Below, piece by piece: positions 19,040 to 29,700 of a stretch of DNA of 64,000 bases; the stretch's first letter is position 1, and each line of letters starts with the position of its first letter. The translations under genes and the position numbers were made by a program. The stretch comes from Flavivirga spongiicola (lineage in GTDB: Bacteria; Bacteroidota; Bacteroidia; Flavobacteriales; Flavobacteriaceae), in the NCBI RefSeq assembly GCF_030540825.1, contig NZ_JAUOEO010000001.1, positions 4,911,001-4,975,000 of the forward strand, written 5' to 3'. The notes beneath the pieces are model-generated. The model saw nothing but the letters and a program-made list of their open reading frames with translations. It ran no database searches and was not told the DNA's origin.

Positions 19040-20410
19040 TTATTTCATAGTATCTAAAATCATCTCAATGTCCTTCCCGGTAGTATCAGGGTTAATAAAA
19101 CAGAATCTTGAAACGGTCTCATAAGTATCTCCTGTTTTCCATTTGGTTGGAGTTACTAATGCGAAACCTTTTCTATGGTTTTCATAAGTCCAATTGGTGT
19201 AATCTTCTGGCTTCCATCCTATTCTTCTATACAATACACAAGACAAACTTGGTTCTCGAACAAGTTCCACATAAGGATTCTCGGTGATCATCTTCCCTGC
19301 CATTTGAGCGAGTTCAATACCTCGCTCTACAGCTTTTTTATATTGATCTGTTCCGTGAGTCGCTAACGAAAACCATAAAGGCAAACCTCTTACCCGACGT
19401 GTTAATTGTATTTGATAATCGGTTGGGTTAAAACCATGAGCCCCTTCATCCTTAAAAATATCGAGATACGATCCTTCCTGTGAATGCGCTTGTTTAGCTA
19501 ACTCGGGGTTTTTATAAATAACTGCTCCACAATCATAAGGAGAGAACATCCATTTATGAGGGTCTATAGTAATGCTATCAGCTTTTTCAATACCGTTAAA
19601 CAAATGCCTAACAGAATCTGCAGCCAAGGCACCTCCACCATAAGCAGCATCTACATGAAACCATAAGTTTTCTATTTTACAAATATTGGCTATGCCATCT
19701 AAATCATCAATAATACCTGCATTTGTTGTTCCTCCTGTTGCTACCACAGAAAATAAGCGTTTACGCTGGTGCTCGGTTAGACCATTAATAGTATCCTGTA
19801 ATTCTTTTCCAAACAACCTGTCTTCAGAATCCACCAGCAACACATCCACATCTATAACCTTTGCCATAGCTTTAATTGAAGAATGGGCACCAATAGAAGT
19901 AATAATAAGCCCTTTTTCTCCTTTAAAATCATCATTTTTTCTCCAATGTTCTCGAGCAGTTACCATAGCAGAAAGGTTGGCTGCCGTACCACCACTTGTA
20001 AACACACCAAATGCTCCTTCTGGTAAACCTGTTAATGAAACAATCCACTTCATGGCTTCATTTTCACAGAAAATACCGCCAGCACCTTCCATCCAATAGG
20101 CTCCATGAATACTAGAAGCAGATGTTACTAAATCGAACATAATGGAGGCTCTTGTTGGTGATGCAGGTACAAAAGCCAAATTTCTTGGGTGATCTACTGG
20201 CACCGTGGCCTTCATTAAATATTTCTTCCATAAATTAAAAGCATACTCGCCCCCAATACCTTTATCAGTAATAGTTTCACCTACCAACTCCTTTAGTCTG
20301 GCTTCACTTTTAGGTTTCCCTATTTTACTTTGTGTTGCAGAAAGTCTATCTATGGCATATTTCATGACATCCATAGTCATTTCGACCAATTCAATATCAA
20401 TTTTGTGCAT
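19040..20410 (-). CDS. PLP-dependent decarboxylase (aromatic/glutamate decarboxylase family)
   Basis: A 456-residue group II decarboxylase. VFTSGGTAANLSA binds the PLP phosphate, FHVDAAYGGG supplies the Asp contacting the ring nitrogen, and TIDPHKWMFSPYDCG carries the Schiff-base Lys. This family decarboxylates aromatic amino acids, glutamate, aspartate or 2,4-diaminobutyrate. The overall pattern resembles aromatic-L-amino-acid and tyrosine decarboxylases, but the substrate cannot be fixed. It starts three bases after bshC, so the two genes are translated from one transcript; no functional link is obvious. Confidence 0.9.
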   Translation of the reverse strand: MHKIDIELVEMTMDVMKYAIDRLSATQSKIGKPKSEARLKELVGETITDKGIGGEYAFNLWKKYLMKATVPVDHPRNLAFVPASPTRASIMFDLVTSASSIHGAYWMEGAGGIFCENEAMKWIVSLTGLPEGAFGVFTSGGTAANLSAMVTAREHWRKNDDFKGEKGLIITSIGAHSSIKAMAKVIDVDVLLVDSEDRLFGKELQDTINGLTEHQRKRLFSVVATGGTTNAGIIDDLDGIANICKIENLWFHVDAAYGGGALAADSVRHLFNGIEKADSITIDPHKWMFSPYDCGAVIYKNPELAKQAHSQEGSYLDIFKDEGAHGFNPTDYQIQLTRRVRGLPLWFSLATHGTDQYKKAVERGIELAQMAGKMITENPYVELVREPSLSCVLYRRIGWKPEDYTNWTYENHRKGFALVTPTKWKTGDTYETVSRFCFINPDTTGKDIEMILDTMK

Positions 20411-20413
20411 TTG

Positions 20414-22006
20414 TTAAAGATTTAGTATTAAGAATTCACCTTTTAAAGGCTCTAGGTTTTTAATAAGGTTAGGAATGAGTCGCTCACCATATTCTAAATA
20501 AAACTCAGAGAAATTGGTATTTCGTTCTTGTAAACTTTGACCAGGGAATAATTGTTCCTGCAACTCGGTGATTCTGGAAACCTGATCTGCCAGCGTTTTT
20601 TTTTGAGCTTTAAGTAGTCTTTTTTCTAAGTTTTCTATTCCTTTTAGCTGTTTTACTTCTTGAGCTTTCACAGCTCCCAAAAAGGATTTATCTGTTTGCT
20701 CTGCTAACTTGAACAGCGTTTTAAATTGTACTTCCAAATGCTCTTTTTGGGATGAAAAGTCTATATTTATATTCGATATCTCTCTTACTTTCTTATTAAT
20801 AAAAGCATCTCGTTTTAAAAAGATATCGGCATTCGAAATATTCAGTTTTTTTAATTTATCAGATTGCTGCTTGGTCTTAATTAAAGCAGAGTTACGTAAC
20901 AACAATATTGGGAATGGGACATGAACCGTATTAAAAAACTGTTTTAATTGAAACCAGTAGGCTAATTCTCCGCCACCTCCAATATAACATAGATTAGGTA
21001 ATATCACTTCTTGATACAATGGACGCATAATCACATTTGGCGAAAACCTTTCCGGCACCTCACGGAGATGTTTTAGTATCTCACTCTTGCTCCATGAGAT
21101 ATTGGTGTTGTTCACCTTGAATATGTCATCTTCAAAAAGTATACGTTCTCTTAGATTTTCTTTTAAATAAAACAAATTAATCTCGCGTGGATTTACCTGA
21201 ATATCATATGCTTTAGAAAGATCTTTATTTGTTTCTAAAACAGATTTAAAAGATTTTTGATGCAGTAATTCATCTTCTATAAAAGGAGCAAATTGTTTTT
21301 TTAAATTGGTATCATTAGCATCAATAATAACTAAGCCATAATCTTTAAATAATTCGTTTGCAAGATACCGTGTAGCATCTGCTAAATTAGTATGATTTAA
21401 GTAAGCTCTACTAAATAAATCTCTTAAATAATCAGCATTTTTACTAACCCCTAGCTCTTTTGAATATAATTTAAATATATCTTCTAAACCTTCTAACGAT
21501 AATTCTCCCGCTGCACCTTGGGATTCCCTATTCCATTGTACTTTCTTTCCTTTAAAATTGAAATAATTAATTTCATCAAAATCATGATCCTCTGTTGCCA
21601 TCCAATAAACTGGTACAAAATTATATGATGGATATGTTTCGTTTAATTCTTTTGAAAGATTGATCGCAGAAACTATTTTATATAAAAAGTATAAGGGACC
21701 AGTAAATAAATTAAGCTGATGTCCCGTTGTAATCGTGAATGTGTTTTCTTGTTTTAAAGCATCAATATTTTGATGTGTTAAATCTGATGCGTCAATATCT
21801 TTATATTGTTGCTTTAAACTATCAACCAGAACGATCCTTGATTGCTCTTGAACAGATATTTGTTTTTCTTTTATCTGATTTTCAAAATTTTCAATTTTAG
21901 GGAAATGATGATAAAACGCCTTCAATTCTGATTTCTCTTCTAGATAATCACAGATTAGTGATGAAAAATAGCCTGTTTTTTTGAATGAGATCCTCTCTGA
22001 CGACAT
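20414..22006 (-). CDS. bshC: Bacillithiol biosynthesis cysteine-adding enzyme BshC
   Basis: BshC joins cysteine to glucosaminyl-malate in the last step of bacillithiol synthesis, the main low-molecular-weight thiol of Firmicutes and many Bacteroidota. The 530-residue protein shows the family hallmarks TITTGHQLNLFTGPLYFLYK, PVYWMATEDHDFDEI and PNLCYIGGGGELAYWFQLK, followed by a long C-terminal coiled-coil segment (about 410-500). The nucleotide-binding-like core and length fit. bshA and bshB are not in the window. It is the first gene of a pair with the PLP decarboxylase. Confidence 0.95.
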   Translation of the reverse strand: MSSERISFKKTGYFSSLICDYLEEKSELKAFYHHFPKIENFENQIKEKQISVQEQSRIVLVDSLKQQYKDIDASDLTHQNIDALKQENTFTITTGHQLNLFTGPLYFLYKIVSAINLSKELNETYPSYNFVPVYWMATEDHDFDEINYFNFKGKKVQWNRESQGAAGELSLEGLEDIFKLYSKELGVSKNADYLRDLFSRAYLNHTNLADATRYLANELFKDYGLVIIDANDTNLKKQFAPFIEDELLHQKSFKSVLETNKDLSKAYDIQVNPREINLFYLKENLRERILFEDDIFKVNNTNISWSKSEILKHLREVPERFSPNVIMRPLYQEVILPNLCYIGGGGELAYWFQLKQFFNTVHVPFPILLLRNSALIKTKQQSDKLKKLNISNADIFLKRDAFINKKVREISNINIDFSSQKEHLEVQFKTLFKLAEQTDKSFLGAVKAQEVKQLKGIENLEKRLLKAQKKTLADQVSRITELQEQLFPGQSLQERNTNFSEFYLEYGERLIPNLIKNLEPLKGEFLILNL

Positions 22007-22202
22007 AGATAATGTTGGAAATTAGAAATGCAAAGATACAGATATTCAATTTCGAAAATCTAAAAAATTCGTTAAGAGTTTCCTCATAATCCTGACTATT
22101 TTATGAGTCTTTATAATGAACGCATTTCAACTTAAAAAAGCCTTGTAATAAACGGGAGCTTAATTAACCGATAACATTAACTGCTTACTATTAATATTTC
22201 TC

Positions 22203-22227
22203 TAACCTTATTAACCTTACAATAACC
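22203..22227 (+). promoter_or_regulatory. Three-fold TAACC repeat upstream of the PhoX-like gene
   Basis: TAACC occurs at 22203, 22212 and 22223, each followed by T or C. The group lies about 55-80 bases upstream of the candidate -7 box of the PhoX-like operon, where an activator would bind. The 320-base gap contains no ORF of note. Confidence 0.3.
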
Positions 22228-22280
22228 CTAAATTAATATAGCAATATTAATGACTTAACAGACTTTAAATTGTCTCACAA

Positions 22281-22288
22281 TAATTTTG
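22281..22288 (+). promoter_or_regulatory. Candidate -7 box (TAATTTTG) of the PhoX/peroxidase operon
   Basis: TAATTTTG fits TAnnTTTG and ends 38 bases before the ATG. No TTG stands at the right distance upstream, which would suit a promoter needing an activator. Confidence 0.4.
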
Positions 22289-22326
22289 AAAACAAATTAT
22301 AACCAAAATAATATTCTAATTAAATT

Positions 22327-23847
22327 ATGAAAAATTTATTTAAACTTTTTTTACTACTAGTAGTTACAATTACTACCGGTTTAACAGTAACAAGCTGTGA
22401 TATTGAGGATGGAAAAGATGGAAAAGACGGTCTGGATGGTGTAGATGGTAGTGATGGAACAGATGGCGCAAATGGTAGCGATGCCTCTGTTTATCTAGCA
22501 GCATCAAAATCTCCAAGCCTATTAAAAGTAACAAGCGATTTTGTAGGTTTAAAAATCACACCTATTTTATCTTCCGAAGATGTCATTCCAAACACTCCTG
22601 ACTTTGTATATGGTTCTATGGCCGACGGAGCTGGGTTAATTAACAATGGAAATGAAACGTTTACCTTAATTAACAATATAGAAGCGGATTATTCTATTGC
22701 CCGTATTTTATTAAACAAAAATCTAAGACCATATCATGGTGAATATATTCTAAATGCTGCTGCTACTGCTGAAACAGCTCAATGTTCTGGATCTTTGATT
22801 AGCCCTGAAGAACATGGGTTTGGTCCCTTATACCTATCTGGAGGAGAATGGGGAGGTGCTTCTAAAGGTGTGTTTTTAACAGACCCGGCAAAAGATGCTG
22901 CCGATGCTAGTACTGGAAAATTATTAACTGCTTTTGGACAGTGGTCTACCGAAAATGCTGTTGTTATTGGTAAAGATGCTTATGAAGATAAAACTGTTGC
23001 CTTTATTGGAGATGATCATTCTGATAACAGCGTACCTTCTGGTCAATTAGGCATGTATGTTGGAAACAGAGGAGATTTAGAAGGCGGTAAATTATATGGT
23101 TTAAAAGTAACTTCTGCTGGTATTGATTTTGAAGTAGATATGGTTGAGGGTACAGAGTATGATGCTGAATTTGTTGAATTAACCGAAAGAGAAATTGCAG
23201 CTCTAGATGCAGAAGCTAAATCTAAAGGTGTGATGGGATTCTCTAGATTAGAGGATATCGATTGGAGAAGAGGTTCTGCTGCAAACCAAAAAGAAGTTTA
23301 TTTAGCTGTTACTGGTAGAGATAAAGCAGATTTAGTTGGAAAAGGAACTATTTTAGGTAGGGTTTACAAAGTTGTATTAAATGATACAGACCCCACTGGG
23401 GCTTGTAAAATTACTTGTGTCCTAGATGGTGATAAAGTTGGTGGTAAAGCTGAAGGCTTCCACTCACCTGATAATATTTTAGTCACTGAGAACTATGCAT
23501 ATATACAAGAAGATCCAAACGGGTATTTAGATACTACTGCTAACGGTTTTGCCAAATTATATCAATATAACTTAAGCACAGGCGCTATAAAAACTGTTTT
23601 AGAGTGTGACCAGAATAGAGCTGCCGGTTTAGGCTATGGTACCATTGATAGAAACTGGGAAATTACTGGTATGATAGATGTTACTGATGTCGTTAATAAT
23701 GGAGATAACACATTCTTATTAATAACTCAAAATCATGGGTGGGAGCCTGCAGACGGAACTTCGTTTACAGATCCAAAAGCTAATCCAGACTTAGCAAACA
23801 GAAAAGAAGGCTCTATGCTTTACATAATCAAAGGTTTAGAAAGATAA
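22327..23847 (+). CDS. PhoX-like (DUF839) lipoprotein with collagen-like linker
   Basis: A 506-residue lipoprotein with an SPII signal ending LTVTSC. It is followed at once by a collagen-like run of Gly-x-Asp triplets (GKDGKDGLDGVDGSDGTDG) that probably acts as a stalk. The remaining ~430 residues match the PhoX/DUF839 beta-propeller pattern: MGFSRLEDIDWRR, EVYLAVTGRDK, GRVYKVVLND, FHSPDNILV and MLYIIKG. True PhoX is a Ca/Fe-dependent phosphatase usually exported by Tat. Here the export is Sec/SPII, and I cannot confirm the metal ligands. A di-heme peroxidase-like lipoprotein gene follows after 4 bases. Confidence 0.75.
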   Translation: MKNLFKLFLLLVVTITTGLTVTSCDIEDGKDGKDGLDGVDGSDGTDGANGSDASVYLAASKSPSLLKVTSDFVGLKITPILSSEDVIPNTPDFVYGSMADGAGLINNGNETFTLINNIEADYSIARILLNKNLRPYHGEYILNAAATAETAQCSGSLISPEEHGFGPLYLSGGEWGGASKGVFLTDPAKDAADASTGKLLTAFGQWSTENAVVIGKDAYEDKTVAFIGDDHSDNSVPSGQLGMYVGNRGDLEGGKLYGLKVTSAGIDFEVDMVEGTEYDAEFVELTEREIAALDAEAKSKGVMGFSRLEDIDWRRGSAANQKEVYLAVTGRDKADLVGKGTILGRVYKVVLNDTDPTGACKITCVLDGDKVGGKAEGFHSPDNILVTENYAYIQEDPNGYLDTTANGFAKLYQYNLSTGAIKTVLECDQNRAAGLGYGTIDRNWEITGMIDVTDVVNNGDNTFLLITQNHGWEPADGTSFTDPKANPDLANRKEGSMLYIIKGLER

Positions 23848-23851
23848 TCTT

Positions 23852-25657
23852 ATGAACATATATTTGAATTTTATATTCAAAGCTAAGACATACACTATGA
23901 GTGTATGTCTTTTGCTTTTAAGCGTTTCTTGTATTGATAAAGAAAAAAACAATACAGAAGAACAGATTACAAAAACAGATAAATTAGAAAAGCTATATAG
24001 TAACCATCTTGTTATGGCTTATAAACATTTGGATAGCATTGATATTACAAACAATAATGACACCAACAAGAAACACTATATAAACTCAAGAACATGCTTT
24101 AAAAAGAGCGAACCTATACTAGCGTACATAGAAAAAGAAAATTACAAGTCTTTAAACGCTCCAAACTTACTGCGAATCCAAGAAGAAGATCCTACAGATA
24201 TTAAAATAAACCAACCCATAGGATATCAAGTCATAGAAGAAAATTTATTTTCTGAATCCATGGATACTTTAGTTTTATCCAGGGCTCTAAAAGTAACAAG
24301 TGGGAGGTTAAAATTAATAGAACATAATATTGATCTAAATTTTAAAGACTATCATATATTATGGCTTATTAGAGATGCTATAGTTAGAATGGCTACAACG
24401 GGTTTATCTAATTTCGATTCTCCAGTGTTAGAAGCTTCATTAAGCGAATCAGGTTACGTTTTAGGTACGTTAAATGACATCTTTAACATTTATCAAAGCA
24501 ATTTTAAAAATAAAGATCTCTTTCAAAAATGGAAAACGGAGCTAATAAATTCCCAGAAAATACTAAATACAGATTTTGATAGCTTAGATAGATATGGGTT
24601 TATTAAAAATCATACCAATAAACAATTAGAACTTTTAAAAGCCACTCAAAAAGATTGGAATATAGAATTTCCTTTCGAGTTAGCTTTAAAAAACAATTTA
24701 ACCAGTTTATTCAGTAAAAACACTTTTAACTTAGAATACTTCTCAGATTATAAAAGTGATACCATATATTTAAACACAAAAATAGAGCTAGGGAAACAAC
24801 TATTTAATGACAAAAGGTTTTCTGTAAAAAATGATATGTCTTGTGCTACTTGCCATATTAAGGAAAAAGCCTTTACAGATGGAAAAGTAACTTTTAATAA
24901 AAATTTAAAAAGAAACTCACCTACCCTTACATATTCAGGTTTACAGAAAGCCTTTTTTTTAGATAATAGATCAGGTAGTTTAGAAGGACAAATAGCAGGA
25001 GTTGTTACTAACCATGATGAATTTAATGCTGACCTAAAACATATCGTCAAGGTCGTAAAAAGTGATAAAAACTACGCAAAGGCATTCGATACGCTATATT
25101 CAAGAGGAGCAAACGATATGAACATCAGACATTCTATTGCTTCATATGTTAGATCGCTAAATGAATTTAATTCAAAATTTGATAATAACATTAATGGAAA
25201 AGAAAATACGCTTACACATGCAGAAAAAAGGGGGTTTAACATATTTATAGGCAAAGCTGCATGCGCTACCTGTCATTTTCCTCCATTATTCAATGGTACA
25301 GTACCTCCAAACTTTAATGAGTCAGAGCTTGAAATTATTGGCGTTCCGGAAACAGAAGAAAACAAAAAGCTAGATGATGATCTAGGCCGTTATAACCTTT
25401 TTAAAACGGAAGAACGAAAAGGCGCTTTTAAAACGCCTTCTATTCGGAATGTGGAACTGACTGCTCCATATATGCATAACGGTGTTTATGAAAGTTTAGA
25501 ACAAGTCATGGATTTTTATAACAAAGGTGGTGGCTCCGGATTAGGTTTCGATGTACCTCATCAAACATTACCATTTGACAATTTAGATCTTTCTGAAGAA
25601 GACATACAAGATATCATTGCTTTTATGAAAACACTCACCGATTACAGTATAAATTAA
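23852..25657 (+). CDS. Lipoprotein di-heme cytochrome c peroxidase (MauG/CcpA family)
   Basis: A 601-residue protein with lipobox LLLSVSC. It has an N-terminal helical domain of about 270 residues without known motifs, then the bacterial di-heme peroxidase module. CATCH at 331 and CATCH at 471 are the two c-type heme sites. KAFTDG, RNSPTL, FLDNRSGSLEGQ, KTPSIRNVELTAPYMHNG and the final IIAFMKTLTD are family signatures. These enzymes reduce H2O2 or, in MauG types, oxidise a protein or organic substrate in the periplasm. It is co-transcribed with the PhoX-like lipoprotein. The long extra N-terminal domain may dock a partner. Confidence 0.9.
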   Translation: MNIYLNFIFKAKTYTMSVCLLLLSVSCIDKEKNNTEEQITKTDKLEKLYSNHLVMAYKHLDSIDITNNNDTNKKHYINSRTCFKKSEPILAYIEKENYKSLNAPNLLRIQEEDPTDIKINQPIGYQVIEENLFSESMDTLVLSRALKVTSGRLKLIEHNIDLNFKDYHILWLIRDAIVRMATTGLSNFDSPVLEASLSESGYVLGTLNDIFNIYQSNFKNKDLFQKWKTELINSQKILNTDFDSLDRYGFIKNHTNKQLELLKATQKDWNIEFPFELALKNNLTSLFSKNTFNLEYFSDYKSDTIYLNTKIELGKQLFNDKRFSVKNDMSCATCHIKEKAFTDGKVTFNKNLKRNSPTLTYSGLQKAFFLDNRSGSLEGQIAGVVTNHDEFNADLKHIVKVVKSDKNYAKAFDTLYSRGANDMNIRHSIASYVRSLNEFNSKFDNNINGKENTLTHAEKRGFNIFIGKAACATCHFPPLFNGTVPPNFNESELEIIGVPETEENKKLDDDLGRYNLFKTEERKGAFKTPSIRNVELTAPYMHNGVYESLEQVMDFYNKGGGSGLGFDVPHQTLPFDNLDLSEEDIQDIIAFMKTLTDYSIN

Positions 25658-25770
25658 ACAGTATAAACTTTTACTAATTTGCTAACAGACTTAAAGCTCT
25701 ATTTTATCTAAAATTCATTGAAGTGGTATTAATTATAGTTGAATCAAGATAAAATATCATAGAGTGAGTA

Positions 25771-25801
25771 GACCTGACAGGTTTTAAAAACCTGTCAGGT
25801 C
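25771..25801. terminator. Palindromic terminator between convergent genes
   Basis: GACCTGACAGGTTTT (25771-25785) and its exact complement (25787-25801) form a near-perfect palindrome followed by TCTTT. It lies 114 bases past the peroxidase stop and upstream of the stop of the minus-strand DUF1097 gene, so it can serve both strands. The rest of this 266-base gap shows nothing. Confidence 0.7.
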
Positions 25802-25923
25802 TCTTTAAAACATAAATGCCGATTATGTTAAATTATTATGATTTAGCCATACACACTGATATAATAATATCGATATTTTTTTTTCAAGCTCTAAAAAGAA
25901 AAAATCTATATATGTAAAGAATA

Positions 25924-26445
25924 TTATGATTTACTTATTTTTTTCTCATAAGCACCTCTTAAACTAACAGTAACATATCCATATATCAATCCAAGAACAC
26001 AATAAATTAGTTCCGTTTTTGCAGCAATTACAAAGCTTGCATTAGGGACATAAGACATGAATGCAAAAAATGCTCCAGCTCCAACAAAAATGGCTGGTAT
26101 AAAATCTAACCATTTAACTTTTTCAAGAAAAATAACAGGTATTACCACTAAAAAAACGGCAAGAGGGAAAGCAAAAAATCCTAATCCAGCAAACTGACCA
26201 CTTCCTAAGACCATAATTAAAATAGAAGCAATAATTCCCATCACATAGCCTAAAAGGGTTCGAACCCCTCCCTTAATATCACATCCTGCTAGAAAATACA
26301 TGGCCCATGCCTGAAAAGCTATCCAGCCAAAACCTACATTTCCTACCGGCTCTACATGAAGGTGAAGAAGTTGATCTACAATTTGAATTGATCCAGCCAA
26401 TAAAGCAATTAAAATTGGAATTGCAATAAATTTACGTAAACTCAT
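25924..26445 (-). CDS. DUF1097 integral membrane protein
   Basis: A 173-residue protein with about five membrane helices, including FIAIPILIALLAGSIQIVDQ, VGFGWIAFQAWAMYFLAG, LLGYVMGIIASILIMVLGSG, FFAFPLAVFLVVIPVIFL and ELIYCVLGLIYGYVTV. The GWIAFQAWAMYFLAGCDIKG motif is typical of DUF1097 (relatives include E. coli YcdZ), a family without a proven role. It lies downstream of the IclR-headed cluster, separated from its last gene by a MITE and a hairpin, so it may once have been the cluster's last gene. A transport role is possible but unproven. Confidence 0.8.
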   Translation of the reverse strand: MSLRKFIAIPILIALLAGSIQIVDQLLHLHVEPVGNVGFGWIAFQAWAMYFLAGCDIKGGVRTLLGYVMGIIASILIMVLGSGQFAGLGFFAFPLAVFLVVIPVIFLEKVKWLDFIPAIFVGAGAFFAFMSYVPNASFVIAAKTELIYCVLGLIYGYVTVSLRGAYEKKISKS

Positions 26446-26495
26446 AATATTTAAATTTTAGTGGTTATTAGATATTTTTTTTACCAAGTAACTTT

Positions 26496-26655
26496 GAACT
26501 CATTTAAACTTTTTCCGTTTAAGCGAAAATGAGACATTTTTTGACCATTTGAAGCCTTTTTTGAGTTGCATAGCAGAGCTACGGAAGAAGAAAAAGACAA
26601 AAAATGGGTGAAAAAGGATCGTTTTTTAGCAAATGAAAAAAGTTTAAATGAGTTC
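26496..26655. mobile_element. MITE-like element, copy A (160 bp)
   Basis: Its ends are 19-base perfect inverted repeats (26496-26514 and 26637-26655, GAACTCATTTAAACTTTTT and complement). TTT flanks it on both sides as a possible 3-base target duplication. A central CATAGC-AGA-GCTACG hairpin is present. It has the same length as copy B (49426-49585) and is about three-quarters identical to it by eye. No ORF. Confidence 0.85.
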
Positions 26656-26673
26656 TTTTATTAAAAGCCGTCC

Positions 26674-26701
26674 GGTAAGAAGATCTAATAGACTTCTTAC
26701 C
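26674..26701 (-). terminator. Hairpin after the large fusion gene
   Basis: GGTAAGAAG pairs with CTTCTTACC around a 10-base loop, extended outside by GCC/GGC with unpaired bases. It lies 43 bases past the stop and probably ends the cluster transcript. The T tract is weak. Confidence 0.5.
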
Positions 26702-26744
26702 AGGCAACCTGTAAATTAATTTTTATTATCCTTTTAATAGATGC

Positions 26745-29700
26745 TTATTCTTCAACAATAATTCGAAACCCTACATTAAATACTTTTTGATTAGATGCAT
26801 ATTTTTTTCGATAAAACGAACTGGCCTTTTCCGACCTATCCTTCCACGAGCCACCACGAACGGCTTTTTGAACTTTTAGATTTCCAGAATTTCTTCCATC
26901 ATCATTTTTGTAAGGATATGGCTTATAATCAGAACGAGTCCATTCCGAAACATTTCCAATCATATCGTATAACCCCCATGGATTAGGTTTGTAAGAACCA
27001 ACACTAACCGCCAACATACTACCATCATCTACAACTTTTGAACGTGGTATGTAATCAAAATAAGGGCGTAACGGATTGTTTTTTGACATTGGTTTTGGAT
27101 CAACACCTGTTACGGCCATGTCAGCTAATTGCATATCGGCCAAATTAGCATATTCTGAAAAATCAATTGATTCGTCCCCATACCAAAATTCACTATCACT
27201 ACCTGCCCTTGCTGCCCATTCCCACTGAGATTCTGTTGGCAAAGAAATTTTCAACCCTGTTTTATCCGACAAGATTTCACAAAAGGTCATGGCTTCTTCC
27301 CAACTTACACGAACCGCTGGTTGATTAGGGTTATTGGCAGGATAACCTGGTGTGGTATGATCTTTCCAAAACTGTACTTGATATCTACTATCGTGGGTTG
27401 GGAATAATGCTCTTAATTGCTCATTACTTATCTCGTACTCCGACATCCAAAATCCCTTTTTCAAAACTTGTTTGCTTGGAGGGTAGGCATCAACATCTCC
27501 ATGATTAGCCCCCATTACAAATGATCCCGCAGGAATGTATTTGAGTTTAATTTTGATAGTCTCATTTAAATCGACCACGATCTCCTTTTTCCTTGTTTGA
27601 GATTGCATTTTTGTTGCCGTTGTGGTATCAAATGGCCAATTTTTAAGTTTAATTTTCTTTTCCTTTAGTGGCTTCACCTCTTCCGGAATAACTGGCTCAA
27701 TTTTTCCTTTGCTATCTAAATGGTTAATATATTCATCAATCTCTTTTATCCAATCTACTTTTGTATTGGCATATTTTACCATTAACTCATTACGGCGAAT
27801 TTCTGGATTTATACCAAATACATCCTGAATTTTAAAGGTACCGTGATAAGGGACATTTAAATCAATCCACTCATATACTGTTCTTAATTCCCTATCAGTT
27901 AATTTAACATTTTTATGTCCTTTTTCTAGATGTTGTATTAAATCAGAAGTGCTTACGTGGTATTCCATTGGATTGGTTACAGGCATTTCGCCTTCAGGAC
28001 CTTGACGATTAACGAATGGGTGTAAAGCCAAATAACTCTTACCAAAACCTGTAACCTTATCTATAGAACGATCTTTAAAGTTGAGTTCTGATTCATTCCC
28101 ATCATGACATGAAATACAATGACGATCTAGAATTGGTTGAATTTCTAGATCAAAAGTAAATGCTCTGACTCCAGCTTCCGGAGGCGTAATTTTAATTGGG
28201 GTTTTTCGTGATGCTAGTGTAAATTTAGGTTGTGCAATTGTATTTTGGTCTTCATGACACCCCGTACATGAAATAACTTCTCCAGGCATACCGGTAACCC
28301 ATGATCTCATTAATTGTACAGCAGCTCCATTTTCGTCCAATGGCTGCATAGAAATTGGAATATTAGATGGTATTTTGAAAATAACGGAACCATCTTCTTC
28401 CACAGGAACAGTCCCTAATATTCTTTTCATATCCCAACCTGCCTGAATGCCTTGCACCATATGTCCAGATGGCGATTTTGCATAAGCAAACTCATAAGCA
28501 AACACTCTTAGTTCCTTAATGGTTCCTCGTTCAATTCCTTCTGTACCTTGGCCTGTATAGATATCTTGAATATATACCGTAGACTCCATATTATCCAGAT
28601 TCACTTTATCTGGAATAATAGGAGGCGTTTCTTTTTTAAATACAGGGATTGTTTCTGCTAAACCTTCACCTTCAAATTCTGCAATAAGTGTTACATTATC
28701 AAAAACATCAACCAAATACAAACCCCATAAAGATTCTGGATTTAATTTGGCCGTAACTAGAAAGTAATCTTTTGATAATACTTGAGGTTTCAAAAACTGA
28801 GGCCAAACATCATCAACTAGCCCATCTTTAATTTCTGGAATTACTGACTTATATCTATAAGGTATCTCTTGCATAACACCATCAGCTTCTCTTCGTCCTT
28901 TAGCTGGATCGAACATAACTAATCGCCCGGAACGAGCAATGCCGTGGTGACCTGAGACAACTCCAATAAATTGACTATTATTTTTACCAGGTAAAGGTTT
29001 TGCATCAAACAAAGAATTAGGCCAATAAGAACCACTACCGTATAATTCTTTCTTATTGGTTCCATCAGGATTCATATGCAGCATGATTCTTGAGAAATAG
29101 TGAGTAATATCACTATATTCCCAACGCAATTGCATTAATCTTCCGTTGTTCATTACTTCTGGACACCAATCATTATCCTGTCCAAAGCTAATCCTTCTTA
29201 AATCTTTACTTTTTGGGTCATAAACACAAAAACTTCCAACAATATCAGCACTATTAACACAAGGTACACCCTGATAAGCAATATTAGACGCTGCTACTAT
29301 TTTTCCGCTTGGAAGATAAGCGCCATCGAAGAATTCTAAATCTTCTTCATCTACCTGCGTTAATTGACGAACTTTGTTAGAATTTAAATCCATCTCGAAA
29401 ATCTGCCATAGATTATCTTTATTTACGCTCGTAAACATCAATCTATCAGCATCCCAATGTAGTTTTAAACTATTTAAAGGAGCACTATTAATAGGCTTGT
29501 AAATTGTTTTAGATTGAACATCTCCTCTTAAATTACTCAAAACACTTAATTCACAATCAAAATTACTCTTCCTTGCGGACATATGAGAACTCCAATTATT
29601 ACTTTGTGTCCCAATTTCAGGAGCCATAGCCTTACGCGCACGATTACCTAATTTGTAACGAACAGCAATAATTTTATCAAAATCTAAAAGCGGATTAGCA

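Noticed and set aside
26250..26275. GGGTTCGAACCC, which looks like a tRNA T-loop
   Set aside because: It lies in frame inside the DUF1097 gene (codons for GGVRTLLGYV), and no acceptor or anticodon stem can be folded around it.
26745..27500. Sulfatase-activating (formylglycine-generating) function of the C-terminal FGE fold
   Set aside because: The two cysteines that bind copper and carry out the oxidation are absent around RGGSW, and no sulfatase gene is in the window.
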